Source: Loripinus fragilis (lineage: Eukaryota; Mollusca; Bivalvia; Lucinida; Lucinidae). From it: a stretch of 64,000 nucleotides of DNA. A program made the translations under genes and the position numbers. The stretch lies in assembly GCA_964019695.1 (NCBI GenBank), contig OZ026531.1:3977701-4041700 (forward strand), written 5' to 3'. Positions within the stretch are counted from its first letter, which is position 1; every line of letters begins with the position of its first letter. Shown here piece after piece: positions 12,101 through 27,100 of the stretch. A model generated the notes under the pieces. That model searched no databases. It was not told the origin of the DNA and worked only from the letters and a program-made list of their open reading frames with translations.

Positions 12101-15100
12101 CACTAAACACTTCGATTTGATAATACAGAAAGATGGGGCCTAAATTAAAATTTTGTTTGTTTCCCCTTACCCGACCGTCCCTGAAAAAAAGCCCCTACTC
12201 AAAAAATTTTATCTCAATTTTCAGTCAAGATTTTTTTTTATATATTTCATTGCAAACTTAGAGAATTGTCCAATGTAAACAGTGTTATCTTAGAAAATTA
12301 TTTGCGTATTTAATTTTATTGCCTATAGTAGGACTACGTATGCAGTAAAACCTGCCTATAACGGCCACTCAAAGATATACACAACAAAGGTCATTTAGAC
12401 AAATGAGCGCTAAATTCAGGTCGAAAGTATTGCAGAATGCTCCCTGGGAGCATTCTGCAATACTTTTGACCTGCATTATGGGATAACTGGTCTTGATAAA
12501 ACAAACAATTTTTGTCTTTTGTTGAGTGGCCTCTTAAGACCGGTTTTACTGTATACAATTAAGTTAAATGGGTATCCAATTTGAGAAGCTAAAAAAAATA
12601 ATTTTCCGACCGACCGACCCATACTGGTAAAACAGAGTCGGGTAAGGGGAAACAAAAATATTTTTAAGGTTGGCCTGGTCAGGTCATTCAGATGATAATT
12701 GGACACAAAAGTTTTCTGATTATTTGCAGATTTAAAAATTGAGAGAAGAAAATAAAGTTGCTTTAGCAGTGGAACTCAGTATGGTAACATTGCTACTATT
12801 GTGATAGATCAATAGTCTGATGTATTGTTACATCCCTACATGCTAAAGACTCATTTAAACATCCATGCTGATGTGTCCAGTGGAGATAGAGGTCTAGATT
12901 TTGGTCTGATCCTTCTTCTACTTCTTTGCTTTGTGTATGCAGGCAGTGGGTGCTCTGGCATTTGAAGCTAAAATGCTTTGCACAAAGGAGTCCTGAATAT
13001 ATTTAATGAGATTGTAAATATATACAGGGTTCGGGGGGTCCCAGACAGGGTACGCGAATTCTAGGACTCTTGATAGGACGTTCATGATAGGAAAAACAAG
13101 GGAACCTAGAACTTGAGCTAATGGTACTTGCCTGTCTTGCCATATTTGCATACTCTTTTATAGGTCCAGATCAACAAAACTTTTGAGCATAAATTTGTAA
13201 ATATTTGTTTCAACATTTCTTTTGGATGCTCAAAATAACTGTCTCAAGGAGACGGTTCTTTTCAGTACCCTGCTACAACACATGACATGTTTTGATTGAG
13301 AAATGAGAATGTTTATTTCTGATTAGCGACAACTTTGGCATCTGCTAATAACCTTTACAAACAGTTTGGACGGAATTGTTTAACACTCTGATAGTTTACC
13401 TGAATTTTTTTTGAGAAAGTTAATTTTGAAAAATATCGGCAGGTATCCAGTGGGGCTGGGACCCTGGTATTTTGTTTACAAAGATCTTATTGGTATTTGG
13501 TATCTTTTTTCAGTTGCAACCTGAGGAGCTGATATCACCATCAATTGATAAGACAGGTAGTGAACAGCCCATTGACTCCTCCTCCTCTTCCGAGGCTACC
13601 AGTGAAACATCAGAACAAATCATGCCATACTCTGACTTTGTGTACTTCATGACAAAGGTAACGCATAACTCTTTCCTTGCTAGTGGCAACTTCTGTAACA
13701 GCCCATTGACTCATCTTCCTCTTCCGAGGCTACCAGTGAAACATCAGAACGAATCATGCGATACTCTGTTCAAGTGTGGCAACAACACCTCCACCCTTAA
13801 CAGCATATTCAATCCTTTGGCGTTTGGCTGCCTGTAACTTCTTTTTTAAACATTTATCAACATTCAAGATGTAATTTTTCCTACCGACGGTTTCTTGTTT
13901 CTGTTGTTTGTGCAGATGTGTAGGAGTTTTTCCTATAATTTGGTTCATATTCATCGTTGCACCCCTACATGGAGTTACATTACTCGCATACAAACATCAT
14001 TTGATGAAAAGAACTTCTTTGCTTTTTCAGCTTAAGAAAGAGCTACGTTGTGAGATTGTCAGAGATGTTACAAGGAAGACAGTTCGTGAAGTTCTGAAGG
14101 GTCTTGATGGTGCTGTGATAGAATCTCTACAGGGGTCAAACCTGCTCCCTACTGCATCAACAGACTCCAATAAGGGGAAAACTCCAAAAACTGAATATCG
14201 TAAGTTAGGGGGGTGGTTTATTATGTTTTGGTGTGTATCCCTTGAGTGTCAATACCGACAAATAAAGAAATCTCTTGCTTTAAATTTCACAGATAAGTGT
14301 GTTTTTCTTGCTAATAAAGGTTAAAATGCCAATAATGGTTGGCATTTTAACATTTATGAGCAAGAAAAATTTCGTGCTCAGCTGAGTTGAACATGAAAAA
14401 AGTTCTATAGCTAGCTTCTTGTATGCACTCTTCTAAACCAAACATGTATAGAAACATTGTTGGGATAGTGTTTAGAGAATGGTAAGGCCATCCTTAAAAA
14501 ATTGTTAGTTTGCTGTCACACAACCAACTCACTTAAAATGCCACCTACCCCCAAAAATATATGGCTGTTTTGGAGAATTTTTTTAAATTCTATTTTTAAC
14601 ATCTTTTCTTTAGTTTTAATGTCTTTTTAACAAATCATGGAAAAAAAATACTACCTACCTACCCACTTGACGAAAATGGGTAGGGTGACAGCAAACAATT
14701 TTTTTAAAGGATGGCCTAACAGCAATGGTTCTTGGAAATGAAATGATCAGATTTGGGTTTCCTTGACCATTTGTTTTCATTTTTGTGTTGATGTCCCAGT
14801 CAACAATTTTTCAGTCATGTTGGCTTATTTTTCTAGCTTTCTGGGTTGAACCAGTACTAAGCAGAGGACTCAAGGACACAACACAGTCCCAAATGGGCCT
14901 CGTCGCAAGAAAACCTGTCTTCGGGGTTTCTGACAAAGCCAGATTCAAACCAGCCTGCTCTGCTACAGAGACTAGCTAGAAAATTGAAAATTCGCCTGTA
15001 GCAAGTTTGGATATAATACTTTTCAAAAAGTGAAAAACAAAAGCGCTGATCAGACTGCGCGGATGCGCAGGCTGGTCTGCGCCTTTGTTGTTCACAAACA

Positions 15101-18100
15101 CCGAAGACAGGTTTTCTCACGTCGAGGCCCAAATATAACACTCTAACACTGAGCCACCATGCTTCTCTTAACGGATTTAAATCACAAATAGGATACTGAA
15201 TTGAGTTCTAAAACATAGAAATATCGGGTCACTTGGTAAGCAAACCCCAAAGATTGGTTTCTTATGACCTAGATGCACAGACAATTTTGTTAGGGTAATC
15301 TTATCCATCAGTTTTAACATGTAGGTGCTCGAATGAAAAGTCTCATTGAGCTAACTCTTTTGAGTACCCGTAACATATCAGCCTGTACATGAGATTTTGA
15401 TACTTAGTGCATAATGAACCTTTGCTGGTAGGGATATACACCAAGCCCTTGCAGGCTTAGGCTAAAATTGTTGGCATGTAAGAATGATTTTATACAAATG
15501 CAATAAGTATGTATATACCAAATTTTTGTGAACTGCCACATATGTTTAGGTTGAGAAATACAAAACTTCTCCCTCTCATCAGGAGGCCAAGCCTCTAGGT
15601 TATAAAACTTTTTCATGCTCAACTCAACAGAGCATGACATTTCAACTGCTAATGAAAACTAAAATGCTGAAAGATTAAGATCTTTTTTGCTTTAAAACCC
15701 TCTGCCGTATTTATCATGCTTATAGATGTTCAAATGCAAACAATTTAACATTTATGAGCAGAATATATTTCATGCACAGCTGAGTTAGGCATAAAAAAGG
15801 TTTTATTTAAAGATACTAGGTCTGTAACTTTGAACATTTTTCAAAAAAAAAATCTTTTTAAATCATTTGTAAAAGTAGAATTAAGTTATGTTTTCACAAT
15901 AAATATGTTCAGTACAGCTGAAAACTGCATGGAAAAGTGAATTATCATATTAAAAAGGTGTTTTTCTCTTATTGGTAATTATTTATGTCCCTCCAACAAT
16001 TCTAGACAGTTGATTTTTTAACATAAATGCTGTTGTTTTGATAGTGGTCATTTGTTAACATTTATGAAAATGGTAAAATTTTTACCTGAATTTGAGTATT
16101 TTTACTGTATTCTTGAAAAATAGAAACTTTATTTCTAAAATTAAAAGATCAAAAGTTACAGACTATGCAGCTTTAATCTTATTGCCTGATTACTGACCAT
16201 GTATATTTCTATTTTCAGCTGTGTATGCTCACGAGGGTGTATACTGTGATGGTTGCAATAGTGCTATTGTTGGAGCTAGGTACAAGTGTGGGTAAGCTCA
16301 GCCTATTATTTAGATTCTGTCCTCATAGTTTTTTTCTGTCTTCCTAGCTTTTAGAAGATACTTTTTCACATGAAAAATTGTCTGACATTTTCTTACAGAA
16401 GAATATTTTAGCTGATCATCTATCACCTTTTTACATGGTCAAAAGTGTTCAGGATTCTTCCTGAATTCATGATTTGAGGCTGACTTGACTTTCAATCGAA
16501 GGTCAACCTAAAAAAATTATATATATATATATTTAAAAAATACTGAATGGGGCAGCTTATAATAATATACTGAGCAAAAATAGAAACTTAACACTTATTT
16601 AATCAGTAATATCTACGCCAATACCCATCCTATGTAAAAACAAATCTTATCAAATTAATGGGTGTTCAATTCTCAAATGTCCTGAGTAATTGAAACACAG
16701 CTGCAACATCGTGTGTTTGACTGGTAGCACTAGGAATGAGTAAGGGGTCAAAATAAAAATTCACACATCAAAAATCATTTGTTCCGATTCTGGTATTTAT
16801 CATCTGGTTTGAAACGTTGAGGTGTGTAGCATCTACAGTTGCTGGCTAGAACCGCTTACGTCAATGTGTGAGTGTAAATTAACGGTCTTATCTTGGTGTT
16901 GTTTTCTTACGTCACGTCGATCCTGTGCATCGGTAGATATTCCTGCCTGCTGAAACCGTTTCACGTGGCCATGAGCAATAACGCGAGAGCAACCAAACAT
17001 GTTTGCCGCGCGTTTTATTCTTGGTATGGCGGCGACCTGCCAAAAGCTTTCTTACGCTCAATTTGACGTACACGTAGCATTAGTACAGTATACTTCGCGG
17101 ACGTTATTTGTTGATTTTCGATGTTCTGACTCTAAATCCTCCCGAATAGTGCATTTCCATATTCAAAATATCGTAATGATAATCTTCCAGACTTAAAAAT
17201 GCAGTTTGACGTTTTTTCAACGTTTTTCATGAAAGCCGGTTCAAGTTAAAATTTTTGTTACACGGTTGTCTTGTCAGACGCGTGGACTTGTATATGCATA
17301 CTTTTTAAAGTAATGAGTTTGCGTTAAAGTGGTTAAATTTCAATTTAAAAAGTGTAAAGTTTCTATTTTTGTTCAGTATAGCTTCTCTGATTTATTACCA
17401 GTTTCTTTATTAAAGGCAATTGGCTTTATAAATTTTTAACATCTTGTTGGCTTACTGTATGTTAAAAAAACTTAATACATGTATTTACAATGGACCATCC
17501 TGACTTAACTGTATCAAATTTTATGGGAAAGTCCATTGGTGCTAAAAGGGGTTAAGTACTCTTACCAAGAGGCCTGATTAATTCCCTGTCCATTTCATTG
17601 CAGAAACTGTCTTGATTTCGACCTCTGTGAGATTTGTGAGTCCAAAGCTGGTATGCATAATCCAGACCACGTGTTTGTCAAGATACGAAGACCCTGCCAT
17701 GGAGTCGGATACCAGGACGGGGTCAGGAAGCCATTGTTGAAGAACATTATTTACAGAAGCTTCAAGCGCAGCAGTACAAAGTTGTTGGTTCCCATCCTGG
17801 GAGAACATGGAGACAATGAAAATGAATTGAACTTTAGGCTTGAAAGGTAGGTACTAGTAAAGATGTCATGCGCGAATCCAGAGGGGGGACGGGGTCGGGC
17901 CCCCCTCTGAAAAATAAAAAAAATATAGGATTTCTTAACAATACTGATTGTAATCCCCTGAAAAATTACAAAGCTACCAAGCCAGCATTCAATGTTGGGC
18001 CAACATGGGCATGCCAGGGAAACGCTATTTAAATAATGGTATTTGGATCCTTCCTCCCCTTATCAACATAAAAAGACAACAACAACAACAAAAAAAACGC

Positions 18101-21100
18101 GTCAAAGCTTGACCCCGTCTGGGAAAACTTTCTGGATCCGCGCATGTATGTCATAGCCCCATTTTTTAAACTGTAAAACTTTGATATTTCTATTATTTGT
18201 AAACAGATTCATTTGTTGTACAATAATGGGACGATTTCAATGAGCACCCACAACATAAAGGCAAGCACGTGATATTTTGGTACTCATAGCATTGGCCACC
18301 AATGAAGGCTTAGACAAGACTGTGCATATGTGCACTACAGTCTTGCCAGAGCCTTGGCTGCTCGCATACATAAAGCTAGTAGATGTTGGTTGAGATCAAA
18401 TTTATGGCGTCTAGATGGCTGCACATGCTTGTTTAACTCTTTCCTTCAGGCCTTTAGTTAAGAGTGTGTAATGAAAATTTATATTTTTACTTCTCAACCA
18501 AAACATATGTTGTGGGTACTCAAAAAAACTGTCTCAATGAGATGGTTCTTTTGAGCACCCAAAACTCGTGTTTAAACTGATAGTTTTGAAAATAATCACA
18601 ATTGTACAGTTTTTTGTTTATCTGGACCTATGCTGACTATTTGGAGCTAATTGTGAGGAAGATAGTAAAAAAAAAGTCGCTTCCATGGACCCATGCAATA
18701 AGTTGCTATACGGCGTACGCAGAACCAAAAATAAAGAATCTTTCATTTTGAAGTATTTTTGTTTTTTTGCACATTAAAGATATGGAGTCCAAGTCAATAT
18801 TAGGTGTGGCCTCTGCATACCATCTTCAGTAAGCCTGACAGGCGTCATGCATGTTTTTCTGCACATGGTAGAGGTCACACCCGATAACGAACTGGACTCT
18901 ATGAAATACAAGGGTTCCCTTATTTTTGGTTCTGCCAATATTTTTTCTCAGCAAAATGAAGGCCATCTTTGCAAGAAATGAAGAAAAGCGGAGGAAGAAG
19001 GATGCAAAGAAGATGGAAAAATTGAAGAAAAAAGAAGAGAAACTGAAGAGAAGAATGGAAGGCCAAGTGGAGTCACCGTATAAGAGAGAAAAATTAGACA
19101 TGGTGGAAACCACACAGGGAGAGGACCCTTCCGCTGTCTATAACAGATACGACTTCTACAAGTGAGTTTGTAATGTTTGGTAGCAGGCCTGAGGCCTTCA
19201 GACAAGAGTAGGTATTGGAAAACTGTTTTCTTTATTTCCCATCCAAAACACATGTTGTGGGTACTCAAAAGAACCATTTCAATGAGACGGTTCTTTTGAG
19301 CACCCAAAACACATGCTTAAATTGATGGGTAAGAAAATAATTACAATTTTACGCTAACAAAATTTTCTTATCTGGATCTATGCATATAGCTCCTGATAAA
19401 GATCAGCTGTGGGTTCAAAATTCATGCGCGGATCCAGGAAGTTTTGTCAGAGGGGTCCAATCCAACTTTGACATTTTTTTGTTGTTTTCTAGTTGATGAG
19501 GGGAGGTAGGATCCAAAAAACCACTATAAGCAGGCCATCATCGGCTCGCCAGCGAAACACCATTTAATTGATGGCCCAACATCGAACGCTGGCTTGCTAG
19601 CTTTGTGATTTTTTCAGGAGATCCGGACCAGTATTGCTAAGAAATCCTATAGATTTGTGATTTTTCAGGGGGGGGGGGGGGGTCTAGACCCTCTTATCTT
19701 ATCCATTAGTTATCCGCTGACAAAGTTTTTGTCGGAAGGATATAGTTTTTATGGTGTCTCCATCTGGAACCATATCTCAGTACCCTTTGGTCAGATTTGA
19801 TGCATTCTTGGTATAAATGATCAGTACCATAAACAGTATATATGTATAAATCATTAGAATCTACTCATTAACACTTGAGTTACTGCCCTTGACCTCAGTG
19901 GTAAACCAGTACCCAGGCCCCGAGGTTACAAAACTTTGTTCATGCTCAACTGTACTGAGCACAAAATTTATCCTGCTCATAAATGTTAAAATGCCAACAA
20001 TTGTTGGCATTTTAACATTTATTAGCATGATAAATACAACATCTGAGAGACTTAAAGCAAAAAACTTCTTTATTTGTCGATATTTTAGTTTTTATGAGCA
20101 GTTAAAATTTCGTGCTCAGTTGAGTTGAGCACGAAAAAGTGTTATAACCTCAGGGCCAGTACATTTTTATTTTGCTCCTCAAGGCAAGCTGTTGTGATCA
20201 GTCTTCTTACATTTTGCGTCATGTTGTGCACTTCATGCATTGTCCATAAATATTTTTAGCTCATCATGGAGCCGCCGTGGTGTAGTGGATAATTTCATAA
20301 ACTGCTTGCCTTGTAAACCAGGGGTCGCAGGTTCAATTCCCAGCTGCACCAGTCTGTAGGATGAGACATTTAAGGTGTGGCCCCGTCTCCATATGACCTT
20401 AGCTGTTGGTGGGACGTTAAACACTAACATAACAAATTTTTAGCTCATCTGAGTAATGAGCTTAGGTTGAGCTTTTTTTGAGCCCCTGGTCATTGGCCAT
20501 CAGTCTGCCATTTGCTTTAGGCAACATCTTCTGTTGTCCATTACATTATAGCAGAGATTCAGTTTGGTGTCGGCCCTGGGGCATAGTCTGAAAGTCTTCC
20601 TAATGTCCGAGACCAGTTTTAACAGTTTGTCAGGTTTAAGCATATATTTACCAGCATTGAGGAAAATGGTGTGGATCCTGACCAGCTGGCTTAAAGCCAG
20701 CCGATCAGGATCTTCACTGTTTTCAAAACTGGATATATTCAGGTTCAGCATGGTTTGGGTTTTGATATAAGAGTCAGATATATATGATCTTCTTATTCCA
20801 TTTTAACAGGCTATTTAAATATGTTCTAGGCGCCTATCAAATTTCCGAATAAAATTGGGGCTGTTGGACAAACGTCCAGAGTAAGATTGAGTCAAACTGA
20901 ATTCCTGTATAGCTAGTATTAGCTACTCCTCAGCTAATTAGTAAGATTGGTCTATTTACAGGGTATACATGGATGCTAAGTTCCTGCATGATGTCAGTAT
21001 CCCTGACACTACTACAGTGCAACCGGGAACCAAACTGTTGAAAACTTGGAAGATGAAGAATGCTGGTGATGGACCTTGGTCAGATGCCACGAAGGTATGA

Positions 21101-24100
21101 CAGGTCAAGATATATGAAAATTTTCAGCGTAAAATTGTAAATGTTTTCTTACCCATCAATTTTAACATATGTTTTGGGTGCTCAAAAGAACCATCTCATT
21201 TAGATGGTTCTTTTGAGTGCCCACAACATAAGTTTTGGATGAGAAATAAGAAAAATTAATTTCAATATTGCATTCTTATCTAATGGACTGAAGGTATTTC
21301 ACCATCATAAATCAGGCACGATGATGGTGGCTTTCCTCATGCATGAAATGGACATAATTCTCTTATTTTCCCATGAAAACATTTGTTGCAGTGCTCATTG
21401 GTAATTTATAAAGCCATTTTTAAAGAAAAAGGGCATATTTCAGAAATGACAGGATTGTTTGTTTAATTTTAAAAGCCCTCAAATTGCTAACCATAAAAAA
21501 ATACAGTCAAGCCTGTCTAAAACGGTTACTCAAAAAATACAGTAAAACCTGTCTTAAGCGGACACTCAAAACTAGACAAAACAAAGATCTTAATGACATG
21601 GCAGCTTAATGAAGGTCGAAAGTATTGCAGATTGCTCTCTTGGAGCATTCTGCAATAATTTTGACCTGCATTAAGTGATAATTGGTCTTGAAAAACAATT
21701 TTTGCTCTTTGAGAGTGGCCGTTTTAGACAGGTTTTACTGTAGGACCATTTTAAAATCTCTTAACAGTAAACCCCATGTAGACCCTATAACAAGCATCTA
21801 CATATAGTTTTATCCTTAGTAGAGGGTGGATTTATCTTGCTTGCTTGAGTTGTCTACTGATAACCTTTACGAACAATTTAGACCCAGATCAGGTTTCTTT
21901 CTGGATCCAATATGTTTGACACTGATGGTATTTCTGAAAGACTTTTTGTAACTGTTTATTTTGAAAAAAATCGGTAGATGACAAAAAAGCATGCATGATA
22001 ACCTTTACGAACAGTTCATGTCCAACAAAATGAAGCTCCTTTTCCGGATCCAAAGTATTTGACACTGATGCTATTTCTGAAATAATTTTGTGTTAATGTA
22101 AACTTAGAAGAAAATCAACAGATGACAAAAAGCATGCAAAATTACCCAGAATGCAAAGACTAAGCATGATGCCATGTTTATATTTTCAGTTGACATTACT
22201 CTGGGGCAACATTCCAACAAATATGTTGAAGGTAGATGTTCCTCACCTCCAGCCAGGAGAGGAAGGAAATGTGAGTGTGGGCTTCATATCTCCTCTTGAA
22301 CCAGGTAAGAAATCATCACATTCCCACAAATATGTTGACAGTAGATGTTCCTCACCTCCAGCCAGGAGAAGAAGGAAATGTGAGTGTGGGCTTCATATCT
22401 CCTCTTGAACCAGGTAAGAAATCTTCCCATTCCCACAAATATGTTGAAAGTAGATGTTCCTCACCTCCAGCCAGGAGAAGAAGGAAATAAGAGTGTGGGC
22501 TTCATATCTCCTCTTGAACCAGGTAAGAAATCATCCCATTCCCACAAATATGTTGAAAGTAGATGTTCCTCACCTCCAGCCAGGAGAAGAAGGAAATGTT
22601 ATTGTGGGCTTCATATCTCCTCTTGAACCAGGTAAGAAATCATCCCATTCCCACAAATATGTTGACAGTAGATGTTCCTCACCTCCAGCCAGGAGAAGAA
22701 GGAAATGTGAGTGTGGGCTTCATATCTCCTCTTGAACCAGGTAAGAAATCATCCCATTCCCACAAATATGTTGAAAGTAGATGTTCCTCACCTCCAGCCA
22801 GGAGAGGAAGGAAATGTGAGTGTGGGCTTCATATCTCCTCTTGAACCAGGTAAGAAATCATCACATTCCTACCAATATGTTGAAAGTAGATGTTCCTCAC
22901 CTCCAGCCAGGAGAAGAAGGAAATGTGAGTGTGGGCTTCATATCTCCTCTTGAACCAGGTAAGAAATCATCACATTCCCACAAATATGTTGAAAGTAGAT
23001 GTTCCTCACCTCCAGCCAGGAGAAGAAGGAAATGTGAGTGTTGGCTTCATATCTCCTCTTGAACCAGGTAAGAAATCATCACATTCCTACCAATATGTTG
23101 AAAGTAGATGTTCCTCACCTCCAGCCAGGAGAAGAAGGAAATGTGTGTGTGGGCTTCATATCTCCTCATGAGCCAGTAAGAAATCATCACATTCCTACCA
23201 ATATGTTGAAAGTAGATGTTCCTCACCTCCAGCCAGGAGAAGAAGGAAATGTGAGTGTGTGCTTCATATCTCCTCTTGAACCAGGTAAGAAATCATCACA
23301 TTCCTACCAATATGTTGAAAGTAGATGTTCCTCACCTCCAGCCAGGAGAAGAAGGAAATGTGAGTGTGGGCTTCATATCTCCTCTTGAGCCAGGTAAGAA
23401 ATCATCACATTCCTACCAATATGTTGAAAGTAGATGTTCCTCACCTCCAGCCAGGAGAAGAAGGAAATGTGAGTGTGGGCTTTATATCTCCTCTTGAACC
23501 AGGTAAGAAATCATCACATTCCTACCAATATGCTGAAAGTAGATGTTCCTCACCTCCAGCCAGGAGAGGAAGGAAATGTTATTGTGGGCTTCATATCTCC
23601 TCTTGAACCAGGTAAGAAATCATTAATTCCTACCAATATGTTGAAAGTAGATGTTCCTCACCTCCAGCCAGGAGAAGAAGGAAATGTGAGTGTGGGCTTC
23701 AAATCTCCTCTTGAGCCAGGTAAGAAATCATCCCATTCCCACAAATATGTTGACAGTAGATGTTCCTCACCTCCAGCCAGGAGAAGAAGGAAATGTGATC
23801 GTGGGCTTCATATCTCCTCTTGAACCAGGTAAGAAATCATCCCATTCCCACAAATATGTTGAAAGTAGATGTTCCTCACCTCCAGCCAGGAGAAGAAGGA
23901 AATGTGAGTGTGGGCTTCATATCTCCTCTTGAACCAGGTAAGAAATCATCCCATTCCCACAAATATGTTGAAAGTAGATGTTCCTCACCTCCAGCCAGGA
24001 GAAGAAGGAAATGTTATTGTGGGCTTCATATCTCCTCTTGAACCAGGTAAGAAATCATCCCATTCCCACAAATATGTTGACAGTAGATGTTCCTCACCTC

Positions 24101-27100
24101 CAGCCAGGAGAAGAAGGAAATGTGAGTGTGGGCTTCATATCTTCTCTTGAACCAGGTAAGAAATCATCCCATTCCCACAAATATGTTGAAAGTAGATGTT
24201 CCTCACCTCCAGCCAGGAGAGGAAGGAAATGTGAGTGTGGGCTTCATATCTCCTCTTGAGCCAGGTAAGAAATCATCACATTCCCACAAATATGTTGAAA
24301 GTAGATGTTCCTCACCTCCAGCCAGGAGAGGAAGGAAATGTGAGTGTGGGCTTCATATCTCCTCTTGAACCAGGTAAGAAATCATCACATTCCTACCAAT
24401 ATGTTGAAAGTAGATGTTCCTCACCTCCAGCCAGGAGAAGAAGGAAATGTAAGCGTGGGCTTTATATCTCCTCTTGAACCAGGTAAGAAATCATCACATT
24501 CCTACCAATATGTTGAAAGTAGATGTTCCTCACCTCCAGCCAGGAGAAGAAGGAAATGTGAGCGTGGGCTTCATATCTCCTCTTGAACCAGGTAAGAAAT
24601 CATCACATTCCTACCAATATGTTGAAAGTAGATGTTCCTCACCTCCAGCCAGGAGAAGAAGGAAATGTGAGTGTGGGCTTTATATCTCCTCTTGAGCCAG
24701 GTAAGAAATCATTACATTCCCACAAATATGTTGAAAGTAGATGTTCCTCACCTCCAGCCAGGAGAAGAAGGAAACGTTATTGTGGGCTTCATATCTCCTC
24801 TTGAACCAGGTAAGAAATCATCACATTCCTACCAATATGTTGAAAGTAGATGTTCCTCACCTCCAGCCAGGAGAAGAAGGAAATGTGAGTGTGGGCTTCA
24901 TATCTCCTCTTGAACTAGGTAAGAAATCATCACATTCCTACAAATATGTTGAAGGTAGATGTTCCTCACCTCCAGCCAGGAGAAGAAGGAAACGTTATTG
25001 TGGGCTTCATATCTCCTCTTGAACCAGGTAAGAAATCATCCCATTCCCACAAATATGTTGAAAGTAGATGTTCCTCACCTCCAGCCAGGAGAAGAAGGAA
25101 ATGTGAGTGTGGGCTTCATATCTCCTCTTGAACCAGGTAGGAAATCATCCCATTCCCACAAATATGTTGAAAGTAGATGTTCCTCACCTCCAGCCAGGAG
25201 AAGAAGGAAATGTGAGTGTGGGCTTCATATCTCCTCTTGAACCAGGTAAGAAATCATCACATTCCTACAAATATGTTGAAGGTAGATGTTCCTCACCTCC
25301 AGCCAGGAGAAGAAGGAAATGTGAGTGTGGGCTTCATATCTCCTCTTGAACCAGGTAGGAAATCATCCCATTCCCACAAATATGTTGAAAGTAGATGTTC
25401 CTTACCTCCAGCCAGGAGAGGAAGGAAATGTGAGTGTGGGCTTTATATCTCCTCTTGAAACAGGTAAGAAATCATCATACAAGATAAACATTTCAAAGTA
25501 AAATCAGTGAAGAAAACCCGAAGTCTGTTAGCACCAAGAAGAAAAGGCTGAACAGATATCAGATTTTTTTAGCAAATTTTCTAGTTAATGACATCAAATG
25601 TTTGTGTGATTATTGTCCCCCGCCTTTTCGAAGAAAAGCGGAGGGACATAGTTTTCGGCATTCCGTCCTTCCGTCCTTCCGTCCGTCCTTCCGTCCTTCC
25701 GTCCTTCCGTCCCCCTAATATAGTAGGTACCTTGTGTGCGCAACTCCTCCTACAGTTTTATGCCGATTCTTTCGAAACTTTACAGATGTTTTAGTCATGG
25801 TCTGAAGATATGCATGTGGTTTGGATATTATCCTGAGATTATTTTTTGTCACTTTTTTCGCAATTTGAACTTAGTCATTTTTAGGCGTTTTTACTATCAA
25901 AGTGAAAAGATAGTGGGTACCTTGTGTGCGCAACTCCTCCTACAGTTTTATATCGATTCTTTTGAAACTTCACAGGTGTTTTGTACATGGTCTGAAGATA
26001 TGCATGTGGTTTGGATATATTCCTCAGATTATTTTTTAACACTTTTTCCGCCAGTTGAACTTAGCCATTTTTCTGACATTTTTACTATCAAAGTGAATGG
26101 ATAGTGGGTACCTTGTGTGCGCATCTCCTCCTACAGTTTTATATTGATTCTTTTGAAACTTCACAGGTATTTTGGACATGGTCTGAAGATATGCATGTGG
26201 TTTGAATATAATCCTCAAATTATTTTTTATCACTTTTTCTGCTATTTTAACTTAGGCATTTTTCTGGCGTTTTTACTGTCAAAGTTAATGGATACTGGGT
26301 ACCTTGTGTGCGCAACTCCTCCTACAGTTTTATGCCGATTCTTTTGAAACTTTACAGATGTTTTTGTCATGATCTGAAGATCACTTTTTCTGCTATTTTA
26401 ACTTAGGCATTTTTCTGGCGTTTTTACTGTCAAAGTTAATGGATACTGGGTACCTTGTGTGCGCAACTCCTCCTACAGTTTTATGCCAATTCTTTTGAAA
26501 CTTTACAGATGTTTTTGTCATGATCTGAAGATATGCATGTGGTTTGGATATTATCCTGAGATTATTTTTTGTCACTTTTTTTGCAATTTGAACTTAGTCA
26601 TTTTTAAGTGTTTTTACTATCAAAGTGAAAAGATAGTGGGTACCTTGTGTGCGCAACTCCTCCTACAGTTTTATGCCGATTCTTTTGAAACTTTACAGAT
26701 GTTTTTGTCATGATCTGAAGATCACTTTTTCTGCTATTTTAACTTAGGCATTTTTCTGGCGTTTTTACTGTCAAAGTTAATGGATACTGGGTACCTTGTG
26801 TGCGCAACTCCTCCTACAGTTTTATGCCGATTCTTTTGAAACTTTACAGATGTTTTTGTCATGATCTGAAGATATGCATGTGGTTTGGATATTATCCTGA
26901 GATTATTTTTTTTGTCACTTTTTTTGCAATTTGAACTTAGTCATTTTTAAGTGTTTTTACTATCAAAGTGAAAAGATAGTGGGTACCTTGTGTGCGCAAC
27001 TTCACAGTTGTTTTGGACATGGTCTGAAGATATGCATGTGGTTTGGATATAATCCTCAGATTACTTTTTATCACTTTTTCCGCTAGTCGAACTTAGCCAT

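Noticed and set aside
22151..25458. Some thirty overlapping open frames of 60-116 codons
   Set aside because: They are frame shadows of the 109-bp array; they read the same DNA in shifting frames and have no promoter or acceptor of their own.
25588..26713. Frames with LLQFYADSFETLQMF repeats
   Set aside because: Translation of the tandem repeat inside the 25612-27208 element; repeated frames on both strands.
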